DNA of 18,028 bases from Loktanella sp. UBA3435 (lineage in GTDB: Bacteria; Pseudomonadota; Alphaproteobacteria; Rhodobacterales; Rhodobacteraceae): the NCBI GenBank assembly GCA_002378665.1, contig DFSO01000072.1, forward strand, positions 22,484 through 40,511. The letters run 5' to 3'. Made by a program: the position numbers and the translations under genes. The notes under the pieces were generated by a model. The model was not told the DNA's origin. It was given only the letters and a program-made list of their open reading frames with translations, and did not search any database. This document shows positions 1-6,613 of the stretch, piece after piece (position 1 is the stretch's first letter; every line of letters starts with the position of its first letter).

Positions 1-200
1 AAGATCCCCAAAGCTTCTGCGAATGCGAGGCCGATGAACAGTGTTGCAGTCTGCGATGCAGCTGCGGATGGGTTGCGCAATGCGCCTGCGAGGTAGTTAC
101 CAGCGACGTGACCAACACCGATTGCGGCTGCGCCGGAACCGATTGCGGCCAAGCCTGCGCCGATGAATTTGCCGAGTGCGGCTGCTGCTACGAGTTCCAT
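1..200 (-). CDS. atpE: F0F1 ATP synthase subunit c, 3' end outside window (AtpE)
   Basis: Subunit c forms the membrane rotor ring of F0 ATP synthase and carries protons. The first 66 codons are visible, starting at ATG 200 after a good ribosome binding site (AAGGAG about 7 nt upstream). The protein is a helical hairpin: a Gly/Ala-rich first helix (about residues 5-38, with GAGLAAIGSGAAAIGVG), the polar loop L41-R42-N43-P44 that contacts the F1 stalk, and the second helix with the proton-carrying carboxylate E62 in LAFAEALGIF. About 10 residues should lie beyond the left edge. It is the third gene of atpI-atpB-atpE, 46 bp after atpB. The family assignment is secure. Confidence 0.97.
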   Translation of the reverse strand, partial: MELVAAAALGKFIGAGLAAIGSGAAAIGVGHVAGNYLAGALRNPSAAASQTATLFIGLAFAEALGI

Positions 201-246
201 GAGATTCTCCTTACGATGGAATTGAGTTGTAGTGACGTATCTAAAC

Positions 247-1005
247 TTAGTGCGCTGGGTGCAATGCATCCTTCAGATACACACAAGTCAGAATGGTGAA
301 GACGTAGGCCTGAATGCCGGCCACCAGAACTTCGAGACCGTAAATGGCGGTGATCGCCAGAATGGACACGGGGCTGATGGCTGCGATGGCAGCAAAACCT
401 GCGAAAACTTTGATAACTGCGTGGCCGGCCATAACGTTACCCGCAAGACGGATAGAGTGGCTAACAGGGCGCACAAAGTAAGAGATAAGCTCGATGATCG
501 CGATAACAGGGCGCAAGGCCAAAGGCGCGTCTTTCATCCAGAACAGGCCAAGGAAAGCAGGGCCGTTCAGCACAAAACCAAGGATCGTGACCGCGAAGAA
601 CACACCAAAACCAAGCACGGCAGTCACCGCGATGTGGCTTGTTGTTGTGAACGACATTGGGATCAAACCAAGGAAGTTGGCGAAAAGGATAAAGAGGAAA
701 AGCGTCATGATATAAGGGAAGTACTTTACGCCTTCCTTACCAGTGACATCCTCAACCATCTTGTAAACGAAACCGTAAAGCAGCTCGCCGATGGACTGGA
801 CGCGTGTCGGAACAATCGCACGACCGCGGCTGCCCAGAACAAACAGTGCAACGATGCAAAGAACAGCAATTGCCATCCAGAGCGTCACGTTTGTTGGTGT
901 GTACCAGTGGATTGCACCGTCGCCGAACAACGGCTTGACGATGAATTGATCCAGCGGGTGGAAAACCAACCCAGTATTTTCAGCAGCGTGAGTCTCAGTT
1001 GCCAC
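247..1005 (-). CDS. atpB: F0F1 ATP synthase subunit a (AtpB)
   Basis: Subunit a is the stator channel that passes protons to the c-ring in the inner membrane. The protein is 252 aa, normal for alphaproteobacteria. Near the N-terminus is FHPLDQFIVKPLF (15-27), followed by several hydrophobic helices. The essential arginine is R186 in SHSIRLAGNVMAGH, and the conserved Q232 is in GLEVLVAGIQAY. I chose the GTG at 1005 (MATETHAAEN...) because the longer reading frame upstream lies inside atpI and lacks family similarity. An AGAGG lies about 9 nt before this GTG; a GTG 6 codons... nearer upstream is not excluded (V at 1014). The first 11 bp overlap the end of atpI, which suggests translational coupling. 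Confidence 0.95.
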   Translation of the reverse strand: MATETHAAENTGLVFHPLDQFIVKPLFGDGAIHWYTPTNVTLWMAIAVLCIVALFVLGSRGRAIVPTRVQSIGELLYGFVYKMVEDVTGKEGVKYFPYIMTLFLFILFANFLGLIPMSFTTTSHIAVTAVLGFGVFFAVTILGFVLNGPAFLGLFWMKDAPLALRPVIAIIELISYFVRPVSHSIRLAGNVMAGHAVIKVFAGFAAIAAISPVSILAITAIYGLEVLVAGIQAYVFTILTCVYLKDALHPAH

Positions 1006-1345
1006 GGTTTTCACCCTCTTGTTCGTTGGCGGCTGCCAACTGTTTTCTCTGCACTTCCTGCGCCGATCGCACCATGGTTTTGACACCAGCCGCGAGGCCC
1101 AGAAAAATAAATATCACCAGGAATATCGGAAGCGTTCCAAAGAACTGATCCAAACTATACCCAATGCCAAATCCGATCCCAAGACCGGCGACTAATTCGA
1201 TCACCATCCGCCAAGCGAGCTGTGCCTGACTATAGCTCTCGTCCCCGTGCTCTTTGACGTATTCCGTCTTCTTTGCCGCCGCCAGTTTCGCCTCAAGCGC
1301 CTTCAATCTGGCACCGTCATCTACTGGATCGTGTGGCTCGGACAT
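995..1345 (-). CDS. atpI: ATP synthase accessory protein AtpI/AtpZ family
   Basis: AtpI is a small membrane protein encoded first in F0 operons. In other bacteria it helps assemble the c-ring or supports Mg2+ handling. The 116-aa product has a charged N-terminal half with a helical Ala/Lys/Glu-rich stretch (about 15-40). Two hydrophobic helices follow, around LVAGLGIGFGIGYSLDQFF and LPIFLVIFIFLGLAAGV, the glycine-rich pattern of the family. It then ends in a basic/charged tail. ATG 1345 (MSEPHDPV) is preferred over an in-frame TTG three codons upstream; no strong ribosome binding site is seen for either. It overlaps atpB by 11 bp. Confidence 0.88.
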   Translation of the reverse strand: MSEPHDPVDDGARLKALEAKLAAAKKTEYVKEHGDESYSQAQLAWRMVIELVAGLGIGFGIGYSLDQFFGTLPIFLVIFIFLGLAAGVKTMVRSAQEVQRKQLAAANEQEGENRGN

Positions 1346-1375
1346 CGGTTTCAAATCCCACGAAGTGTTGTGCAG

Positions 1376-1404
1376 GGTTTAGGATGAGGCCGGCCATGAG
1401 TCAA
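1376..1404 (-). promoter_or_regulatory. Putative promoter of the atpI-atpB-atpE operon
   Basis: On the minus strand TTGACT (1404-1399) is separated by exactly 17 nt from TAAACC (1381-1376), about 30 bp upstream of the atpI ATG. The -35 is near consensus and the -10 is weak. The same arrangement (TTGACT-N17-TAAACG) occurs before ffh, which supports both. Inference from spacing and position only. Confidence 0.45.
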
Positions 1405-1506
1405 GCAGCCGTTGTGTATGCGTAAGGCATTGTAAAACATGAGTATTTCAGACAAAGCGAGGCGGGGTTTTGGGGCAATACGTTAACAATGCGTGAATTT
1501 TGATAT

Positions 1507-1547
1507 TCAACCAAATGGTTGACGTTTCCGTGGCATCCCGCTTAATC
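1507..1547 (+). promoter_or_regulatory. Inverted-repeat operator overlapping a promoter for the ArsR-type gene
   Basis: TCAACC-AAAT-GGTTGA (1507-1522) is a perfect 6-bp inverted repeat of the kind bound by ArsR-family dimers. Its right arm runs into TTGACG (1519-1524), a good -35, followed after 17 nt by TTAATC (1542-1547), a plausible -10. The predicted transcription start falls at or next to the A of the ATG at 1554, so the mRNA may be leaderless. Binding by the adjacent regulator is inferred from position. Confidence 0.55.
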
Positions 1548-1553
1548 GACACT

Positions 1554-1877
1554 ATGACCAACCAACTTGACGCCACCTTCGCGGCCCTAGCCGACCCCAC
1601 CCGCCGCGCCATCCTCGCGATGCTGCTGGAGGACGATATGGCCGTCACGGATGTGGCCGAGCCGTTCTCAATGTCACTGGCCGCGATTTCCAAACATCTG
1701 GTGGTTCTCACCGCAGCGGGGCTGATCACTCAAGAGAAGCGTGGCCGCGTGAAATGGTGCAAACTAGAGCCCGACGCTCTGCGCGCCGCCTCCGTCTGGA
1801 TGCAAGGCTTTGGCCAGATGGACGCGATTGATCTGGATGCATTCGAGGCTTTCCTCGCGCAAGAACTCCCCAGCTAG
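1554..1877 (+). CDS. ArsR-family winged-helix transcriptional regulator
   Basis: A 107-aa helix-turn-helix repressor or regulator. The N-terminus LDATFAALADPTRRAILAML is the hallmark of the ArsR subgroup that often sits next to SRPBCC (AHSA1-like) genes. The recognition helix region is FSMSLAAISKHLVVLTAAGL, followed by the wing GRVKWCKLEP. There is no CxC metal-binding pair, so a metal sensor is unlikely. ATG 1554 is chosen because the family starts here; an in-frame ATG at 1515 and a TTG at 1500 exist but would run through the operator. No SRPBCC partner is adjacent. The stop codon overlaps the stop of the convergent exporter gene. Confidence 0.88.
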   Translation: MTNQLDATFAALADPTRRAILAMLLEDDMAVTDVAEPFSMSLAAISKHLVVLTAAGLITQEKRGRVKWCKLEPDALRAASVWMQGFGQMDAIDLDAFEAFLAQELPS

Positions 1878-2758
1878 CCGTCGTCGCGCAACAGCAAGAA
1901 CAACGCCACAATCGTCAGTGCAACGCCGCCGAAAATGGCCAGCGGCGGCACGGCTGCGCCCAGCGCAACGCTCCAAACAATCACCCAAGACGGCACCAAA
2001 TAGGTGTAGGCCATCGCCTTTGCCGCAGGCAGGCGCATCGCCGAGAATTGCAGCAAGGTAAACGTCGCCGCACTCGCGAAAATCGCCGTATAGAGAATCG
2101 TGATCCAAACGATCGCAGGCAAGTTTGCCCAATCGGTGGCCCTCAAATCCGACCAACCAACAATGGTCAAGATCACCGCCCCCGTCACCAGCGTGCCAAA
2201 GGTAAACACCAACGCACTCTCACCACGGTTCAACTTGCGGACCAGCGGGGTGTATAACGCATGACTCACACAGCCCGTAAAATAGATCATCTCGCCGCGC
2301 CCGACCTCAAACCGCATCAAAGCCGCGACATCCGCGCGGAAAATCACCCAAAGCGCACCTACGGCGCCAATCGCAAGCGCCACCTTAATCCGACGATGCA
2401 TGCGCTGCCCCAACAGCAGCCAGCCAAACCCCGCAGCGATCATCGGCGTCAAGGTAAACACCGCCGCTGCACTGACCGAAGGCGCGGTTTTCAGCCCCTC
2501 GAACATCATGACAAAGTAAAAGGTCAACGCCGACGCCAGCACGAGATACCGCCAAGGCGCAGTCAACGCGGCCCTTGGCACCCCGCCGCGCAGCGCGACC
2601 AAAAAGCCGATGATCGCAGAGGCAATCCAGAATCGCACCGCATTCAGCGCAAGCGGCGTGATGTCATTGGCCGCCAGCACGCCCAGCGCAAATGACCCCG
2701 CCACCAGCACCGAAAAGCACAGCATCGCCAAATGGCCGCTACGGGCCTGAGGCGTCAT
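1874..2758 (-). CDS. EamA/DMT-family transporter (RhaT/YdcZ-like exporter)
   Basis: A 294-aa integral membrane protein with about ten hydrophobic segments arranged as two repeated five-helix halves, the usual form and length of EamA drug/metabolite transporters. Visible family features include a small-residue-rich first helix (MLCFSVLVAGSFALGVLAAN), the R/W at the second helix (NAVRFWIASAIIGF) and a C-terminal helix ending in a short charged tail (LLLRDDG). The substrate cannot be read from sequence. Its ATG overlaps the stop of the upstream LysR gene (ATGA, 2755-2758), so the two are probably co-translated and the regulator may control export of its ligand. Its 3' end overlaps the ArsR gene by 4 bp. 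Confidence 0.9.
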   Translation of the reverse strand: MTPQARSGHLAMLCFSVLVAGSFALGVLAANDITPLALNAVRFWIASAIIGFLVALRGGVPRAALTAPWRYLVLASALTFYFVMMFEGLKTAPSVSAAAVFTLTPMIAAGFGWLLLGQRMHRRIKVALAIGAVGALWVIFRADVAALMRFEVGRGEMIYFTGCVSHALYTPLVRKLNRGESALVFTFGTLVTGAVILTIVGWSDLRATDWANLPAIVWITILYTAIFASAATFTLLQFSAMRLPAAKAMAYTYLVPSWVIVWSVALGAAVPPLAIFGGVALTIVALFLLLRDDG

Positions 2759-3633
2759 GCAGCGTAATCCTTCGCAAACCCCTTTAGATGCGTCAAAATC
2801 GCCTGCACCTTGCTCGTGCGGTGCAAATCAACATGGGTGACAAGCCACAGCTTTGCCCCCCAATCGGCCCGCTGCGGGAAGACCTCAACCAGATCGCAAT
2901 CCTCCGTCATGTCGAAATCCGACACAAACCCGATCCCAGCACCCGCCAAAATCGCATCGACCATATTACGCTCATCCGTCGCCTGATAAATGATCCGTGC
3001 GTCACCCACCGTGGCACGCAGCCACTTATTAAACGGCGCACGATTGGCCTCGCTGTCATGGCCGACAAAACGGTGATTGCGTAAATTGGCCTCGGATGCG
3101 GGCATTCCATGCTTTTCGATATAGGCCTTTGACGCGACAAGCCGCACATTCATATCCAGAAACGGCTGCACCACATTGTCGGGCTGGTCGGGCATATCAC
3201 CCGCGCGGATCGCCAAATGCGCCTCGCCATATTCCAATCGAAACAAGCGCTCGCCCGTCAGAAACCGCACGCGCACCTCTGGATACGCTTCTTGAAACGC
3301 CACGATTGAAGGCGTCAAAAACCGCGACAATGCCCCCAGCGAAGTGATGACAAGATCACCACTGACGCCCTCGCCCTGCCCCTTGATCCGCCCCGCCAAT
3401 TGCGTGAACTGATCCTCAGTCGCTTGGGCGACAACCAACAGGTCATTGCCCGCCTCCGTCGCCGTATATCCACGCGCATGCCGCTGAAACAGTTTGACAC
3501 CCAATCGGGTCTCAAGCGCATCAATATGACGAATGACCGTCGCGTGGTGCACGCCCAGCGCCTCGGCCGCACCCGACACCGTGCCATTGCGTGCCACCTG
3601 ATAAGCCGTGCGAATCTCGTCCCAATTATCCAT
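2755..3633 (-). CDS. LysR-type transcriptional regulator
   Basis: A 292-aa regulator with an N-terminal winged helix (about 5-62; GTVSGAAEALGVHHATVIRH then LETRLGVKLFQRHARGYTAT) and a periplasmic-binding-protein-like effector domain from about residue 90. The helix-turn-helix carries V-HH in place of the common S-P-A-V-S pattern, as in the subgroup that begins MDNWDEIRTA. It is in one unit with the EamA exporter (4-bp overlap) and divergent from ffh. A perfect 6-bp inverted repeat at 3694-3709, 60 bp upstream, is a possible binding site. The ligand is unknown. Confidence 0.93.
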   Translation of the reverse strand: MDNWDEIRTAYQVARNGTVSGAAEALGVHHATVIRHIDALETRLGVKLFQRHARGYTATEAGNDLLVVAQATEDQFTQLAGRIKGQGEGVSGDLVITSLGALSRFLTPSIVAFQEAYPEVRVRFLTGERLFRLEYGEAHLAIRAGDMPDQPDNVVQPFLDMNVRLVASKAYIEKHGMPASEANLRNHRFVGHDSEANRAPFNKWLRATVGDARIIYQATDERNMVDAILAGAGIGFVSDFDMTEDCDLVEVFPQRADWGAKLWLVTHVDLHRTSKVQAILTHLKGFAKDYAA

Positions 3634-3693
3634 TATCCACCCTGTGCGCTCATAAACATGAAATACTAAAATGCACGGCTTTCGTTCGGTGAT

Positions 3694-3709
3694 GCAAGAG
3701 ATATCTTGC
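3694..3709. promoter_or_regulatory. Inverted repeat in the LysR/ffh intergenic region
   Basis: GCAAGA-GATA-TCTTGC has perfect 6-bp arms around a 4-bp spacer. It lies between the LysR start (3633) and the ffh promoter (-35 at 3721). Autoregulation by the LysR protein is the simplest guess. The spacer is shorter than a classical T-N11-A box. Confidence 0.4.
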
Positions 3710-3720
3710 TTTACACGCAG

Positions 3721-3749
3721 TTGACTCCGCCCGTCACCCGCAGTAAACG
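3721..3749 (+). promoter_or_regulatory. Putative ffh promoter
   Basis: TTGACT (3721-3726), 17 nt, then TAAACG (3744-3749). This matches the architecture proposed for the atp operon. It predicts a leader of about 105 nt, which contains two short inverted repeats: TCTCTA-TTCA-TAGAGA (3782-3797) and GTGCG-T-CGCAC (3811-3821). No known riboswitch is recognised there. Confidence 0.5.
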
Positions 3750-3860
3750 ACCCCTAACTCCGGATAGCATCAGCTTTCCGGTCTCTATTCATAGAGATCG
3801 CCCTCCGTCAGTGCGTCGCACCCACGGGGGCGCTTCTGTATTCACGAGGGCACTGCGCCG

Positions 3861-5366
3861 ATGTTTGAGAACCTATCCGACCGCCTATCAGGCGTCTTTG
3901 ACAAGCTCACCAAACAAGGTGCGCTCTCTGAGGATGACGTGAAAACAGCGCTGCGCGAGGTCCGCGTGGCCCTGCTTGAGGCCGACGTCTCGCTCCCCGT
4001 TGCCCGCGACTTCATCGAAGCGGTTCAGAAAAAGGCCACAGGTCAAGCGGTCACCAAATCCATTCAGCCTGGTCAGCAAGTCGTCAAAATCGTGCACGAC
4101 GAATTGCAGCACATCCTGACAGGCGACACCGATCCGGGTAAACTCAAGATCGACAACGCGCCCGCGCCGATCCTCATGGTCGGTCTGCAAGGTTCGGGTA
4201 AAACCACAACCACGGCCAAACTCGCAAAACGCCTCAAAGAACGCGAAGGCAAGCGCGTGTTGATGGCCTCCCTCGACACCAACCGCCCTGCGGCGATGGA
4301 ACAGCTCGCGATCTTGGGCGCACAAATCGGCGTCGATACACTGCCGATCATCAAAGGCGAAACACCCGTCCAAATCGCCAAACGGGCAAAAACCGCCGCA
4401 GCAATGGGCGGCTACGACGTCTACATGCTCGATACTGCGGGCCGCCTCCACATCGACGCCGAACTGATCGCGCAAGCAGCCGAAGTCCGCGACGTGACAA
4501 ACCCACGCGAAACCCTGCTCGTCGTGGACGGCCTCACAGGCCAAGACGCGGTGAACGTGGCGCAAGAATTCGACGACAAAATCGGCGTCACTGGCGTCGT
4601 CCTCACCCGTATGGACGGCGACGGTCGCGGTGGTGCTGCGCTCTCGATGCGCGCGATCACAGGTAAGCCGATCCGCTTTGTGGGCGTCGGCGAAAAGATG
4701 GACGCGATTGAAACCTTCGAGCCTTCGCGCATAGCAGGCCGCATCCTTGGCATGGGCGACATCGTCGCTCTCGTCGAGAAAGCCCAAGAAACCATCGAGG
4801 CCGAACAAGCCGAGCGGATGATGAAGCGCTTCCAAAAGGGCCGCTTCAACTTCAACGACCTCAAAATGCAGCTTGAGCAAATGATCAAGATGGGCGGCAT
4901 GGAAGGGATGATGGGCATGATGCCTGGCATGGGCAAAATGAAATCGCAGATGGATAAGGCAGGTCTGGACGACAAAATTCTGACCCGCCAAATCGCGCTC
5001 ATCAACTCGATGACCAAGAAAGAACGCGCCAACCCCGAACTGCTCGCAGCGTCGCGCAAAAAGCGGATCGCAGCAGGTGCAGGCCTTGAGGTCTCCGAGC
5101 TCAATAAACTCGTCAAGCAGCAGCGCCAAATGGGCGACATGATGAAAAAGATGGGCAAAATGGGCAAAGGCGGCATGCTGAAGCAAGCCATGAAGGGCAT
5201 GTTCGGCGGCAAGGGTGCCGAGGGTGCTATGCCCGACATGAACGATCCAGCAGCCATGGCCGAAGCGGCAAAAGCGCTCAAAGGTAAACTGCCCCCGGGC
5301 TTCCCCGGCATGGGCGCAGGTGCTGCCCTCCCTCCCGGCCTCTCCGGTTTCGGGAAAAAGAAATAA
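3861..5366 (+). CDS. ffh: Signal recognition particle protein Ffh (SRP54)
   Basis: Ffh is the GTPase that binds signal sequences and 4.5S RNA and delivers nascent membrane proteins to FtsY. At 501 aa it has the complete N, G and M domains. The N-domain four-helix bundle is about 1-95. The G domain has the P-loop GLQGSGKTTTTAK (108-120), the DTAGR motif (191-195), TRMDGDGRGG (249-258) and GVGEKMD (275-281). The methionine-rich M domain is about 305-435, with the RNA-binding helix near SRKKRIAAGAG (398-408). The C-terminus is extended by a Gly/Met/Pro/Lys-rich tail ending GFGKKK. ATG 3861 is preceded by GAGGG. No SRP RNA gene was recognised nearby. Confidence 0.98.
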   Translation: MFENLSDRLSGVFDKLTKQGALSEDDVKTALREVRVALLEADVSLPVARDFIEAVQKKATGQAVTKSIQPGQQVVKIVHDELQHILTGDTDPGKLKIDNAPAPILMVGLQGSGKTTTTAKLAKRLKEREGKRVLMASLDTNRPAAMEQLAILGAQIGVDTLPIIKGETPVQIAKRAKTAAAMGGYDVYMLDTAGRLHIDAELIAQAAEVRDVTNPRETLLVVDGLTGQDAVNVAQEFDDKIGVTGVVLTRMDGDGRGGAALSMRAITGKPIRFVGVGEKMDAIETFEPSRIAGRILGMGDIVALVEKAQETIEAEQAERMMKRFQKGRFNFNDLKMQLEQMIKMGGMEGMMGMMPGMGKMKSQMDKAGLDDKILTRQIALINSMTKKERANPELLAASRKKRIAAGAGLEVSELNKLVKQQRQMGDMMKKMGKMGKGGMLKQAMKGMFGGKGAEGAMPDMNDPAAMAEAAKALKGKLPPGFPGMGAGAALPPGLSGFGKKK

Positions 5367-5398
5367 TGCACCTCTTACCGGCATATGATGGACAGACA

Positions 5399-5420
5399 CG
5401 GGCTCCCCAAGCCCCGATTT
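5399..5420 (+). terminator. Weak terminator-like hairpin after ffh
   Basis: GGGCT (5400-5404) pairs with AGCCC (5410-5414) around a CCCCA loop, and a short T run (ATTTTCT) follows. The stem is only 5 bp, with a possible extension through one bulge, so termination may be partial. It sits 33 bp after the ffh stop. Confidence 0.4.
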
Positions 5421-5478
5421 TCTATGTCCAATCAAACTCCCGCCGGAGGCTGCAAGACCTATCGACAAAGGGCACAGC

Positions 5479-6027
5479 ATGAGCCTGACCAACGCCCCTG
5501 TCCTCGTGACCAAGAACCTCACTTTGCGCGGCCCGCAAAAGTCTGACCTCCCCGCTTTAACGCAGTTCGTTGGCTCCGAGCGGATGGAAAAACTTGGTTG
5601 GGCTGGCTCTGAGGGTGACGCATGGCGCGGCTTCATCGCAGGCATCGGCCACTGGCAGTGGCACGGCTACGGCTTCTTTGTCATCGAAGACAATACCACG
5701 CACCAACCCATCGGACGCACAGGCATTCTCAACCATATCGACTGGCCAGAACCCGAACTTGCCTACCACATGTTCGATGGCTTTGAAGGTAAATCGCTTT
5801 GCTATGAGGCCGCCGTTGCCGTGCGTGCTTGGGCAGGCAGCCTCGGGCTCTCGCCGCTGATTTCCATGATCGTACCGCGCAACACTCGCTCGCTTGCACT
5901 GGCAGCACGCCTCGGTGCCGTTGAGGAAACCCGCAAGCAGCATGACGGCGAAGAAGCGATCATCCTGCGCCACCTCCCGCACGACCACCCAACGGCCCAA
6001 GCCCAACTCGCCGAGGTCATGCCATGA
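5479..6027 (+). CDS. GNAT-family N-acetyltransferase, RimJ/RimL-like (first of three)
   Basis: A 182-aa GCN5-related acetyltransferase of the RimJ/RimL (Acetyltransf_3) type. Such enzymes move an acetyl group from acetyl-CoA to an amine on a protein or small molecule; the acceptor here is unknown. It begins with the family pattern TKNLTLRGPQKSDLPAL. A conserved core follows (GHWQWHGYGFFVIE, then PEPELAYHMFDGFEGK) and a C-terminal NTRSLALAARLGA helix. The acetyl-CoA pyrophosphate loop reads EGKSLCYEA where its two neighbours have EGTGIATEA and EGKGYAFEA, so one loop glycine is lost and activity may be altered. AAAGGG precedes ATG 5479. The stop overlaps the next gene (ATGA). Confidence 0.9.
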   Translation: MSLTNAPVLVTKNLTLRGPQKSDLPALTQFVGSERMEKLGWAGSEGDAWRGFIAGIGHWQWHGYGFFVIEDNTTHQPIGRTGILNHIDWPEPELAYHMFDGFEGKSLCYEAAVAVRAWAGSLGLSPLISMIVPRNTRSLALAARLGAVEETRKQHDGEEAIILRHLPHDHPTAQAQLAEVMP

Positions 6028-6539
6028 GCGTGACCCTGCAAACACCGCGCCTCGTGATGCGCCGCCCACAACCGGGCGATTGGATGGCGTTCCACGACTT
6101 CATGATGTCGGATCGTTCCACACATTTCGGCGCCCACATGGACCTCGCCAAAATATGGCGGTCCTTTGCGGCAGAACTCGGTCACTGGGAAATCTTCGGC
6201 TATGGCATGTGGGCTGTGACCATTCGGGGCGACAACGATTGCGTCGGGCTCGTCGGTCCTTGGACACCCCCTGACTGGCCCGAAACCGAGATCGGCTGGA
6301 TGATGTTCGACGCCTCCATCGAGGGCACAGGCATCGCAACAGAGGCAGCAGACGCCGCCGTCAAACACGCCTATGACGTGCTTGGCTGGCAAACGGCCGT
6401 CAGCTACATCGGACATACCAACGCGCGCTCGATCAAGCTGGCCGAAAAGCTGGGCGCGAAACTTGATGTTGCGGCCATTGGTCCGACACAAGACACACTC
6501 GTTTACCGTCACCCTGTACCACGCGGGGTGACCCTATGA
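6024..6539 (+). CDS. GNAT-family N-acetyltransferase, RimJ/RimL-like (second of three)
   Basis: A 171-aa acetyltransferase clearly related to its neighbours. It shares the start LQTPRLVMRRPQPGDW, the core GHWEIFGYGMWAV, the segment DWPETEIGWMMFD, the acetyl-CoA loop EGTGIATEAADAA (intact glycines) and the end NARSIKLAEKLGA. It overlaps the first copy by 4 bp (ATGA, 6024-6027), so translation is probably coupled. The substrate is unknown. The three-copy array is most simply explained by tandem duplication followed by divergence. Confidence 0.92.
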   Translation: MSVTLQTPRLVMRRPQPGDWMAFHDFMMSDRSTHFGAHMDLAKIWRSFAAELGHWEIFGYGMWAVTIRGDNDCVGLVGPWTPPDWPETEIGWMMFDASIEGTGIATEAADAAVKHAYDVLGWQTAVSYIGHTNARSIKLAEKLGAKLDVAAIGPTQDTLVYRHPVPRGVTL

Positions 6540-6613
6540 CCAAGTATGCAGTGCACGCTTGGTGCACGTCCTGTGCACGTATAACACATGCAACTTTCGA
6601 GGTGATATCATGA
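6536..6613 (+). CDS. Possible 25-codon leader or linker ORF between the second and third GNAT genes
   Basis: An ORF from ATG 6536 to TGA 6613 would encode 25 residues, including AWCTSCARITHATF. Its start overlaps the second GNAT stop as ATGA (6536-6539), and its stop overlaps the third GNAT start as ATGA (6610-6613). The triple-GTGCAC element lies inside it and supplies the Trp/Cys-containing segment. No family is recognised and no ribosome binding site is evident. It could be a translational-coupling bridge, or a chance product of a repeat dropped between the genes. Confidence 0.25.
   Translation: MTKYAVHAWCTSCARITHATFEVIS
6551..6586 (+). promoter_or_regulatory. Triple GTGCAC element, copy 1, with adjacent TATAAC box
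   Basis: Three GTGCAC palindromes start at 6551, 6562 and 6573, exactly 11 bp apart, with spacers GCTTG and GTCCT. TATAAC (6580-6585) follows one base after the last palindrome. TTGGTG (6559-6564) could act as a -35, but its 15-nt spacing is short. It lies 24 bp upstream of the third GNAT gene, which heads an apparent GNAT-aroQ-rpsP-rimM unit. A phased operator/promoter is inferred. The 28-bp core recurs at 15105 (one mismatch) and, inverted, at 16463. Confidence 0.6.

Noticed and set aside
232..1083. A 283-codon plus-strand frame opposite atpB
   Set aside because: It is the antisense of atpB, with a highly charged, low-quality translation and no ribosome binding site.
3640..3860. Search for the SRP RNA gene or a riboswitch near ffh
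   Set aside because: No GGAA-tetraloop Alu/S-domain pattern of 4.5S RNA is visible; only short inverted repeats are present.
4890..5200. Met/Gly-rich repeats in the ffh M domain considered as a separate repeat
   Set aside because: Methionine-rich composition is the normal signal-sequence-binding feature of SRP54 M domains.
3888..5645. A 585-codon open frame on the minus strand opposite ffh
   Set aside because: Its translation is His/Phe/Cys-rich with no recognisable family, and it mirrors the GC-rich ffh codons. ffh is certain, so this is a shadow frame.
6551..6578. GTGCAC repeats considered as a mini CRISPR array
   Set aside because: The repeat unit is 6 bp with 5-bp spacers that are conserved between copies; CRISPR repeats and spacers are far longer and spacers differ.
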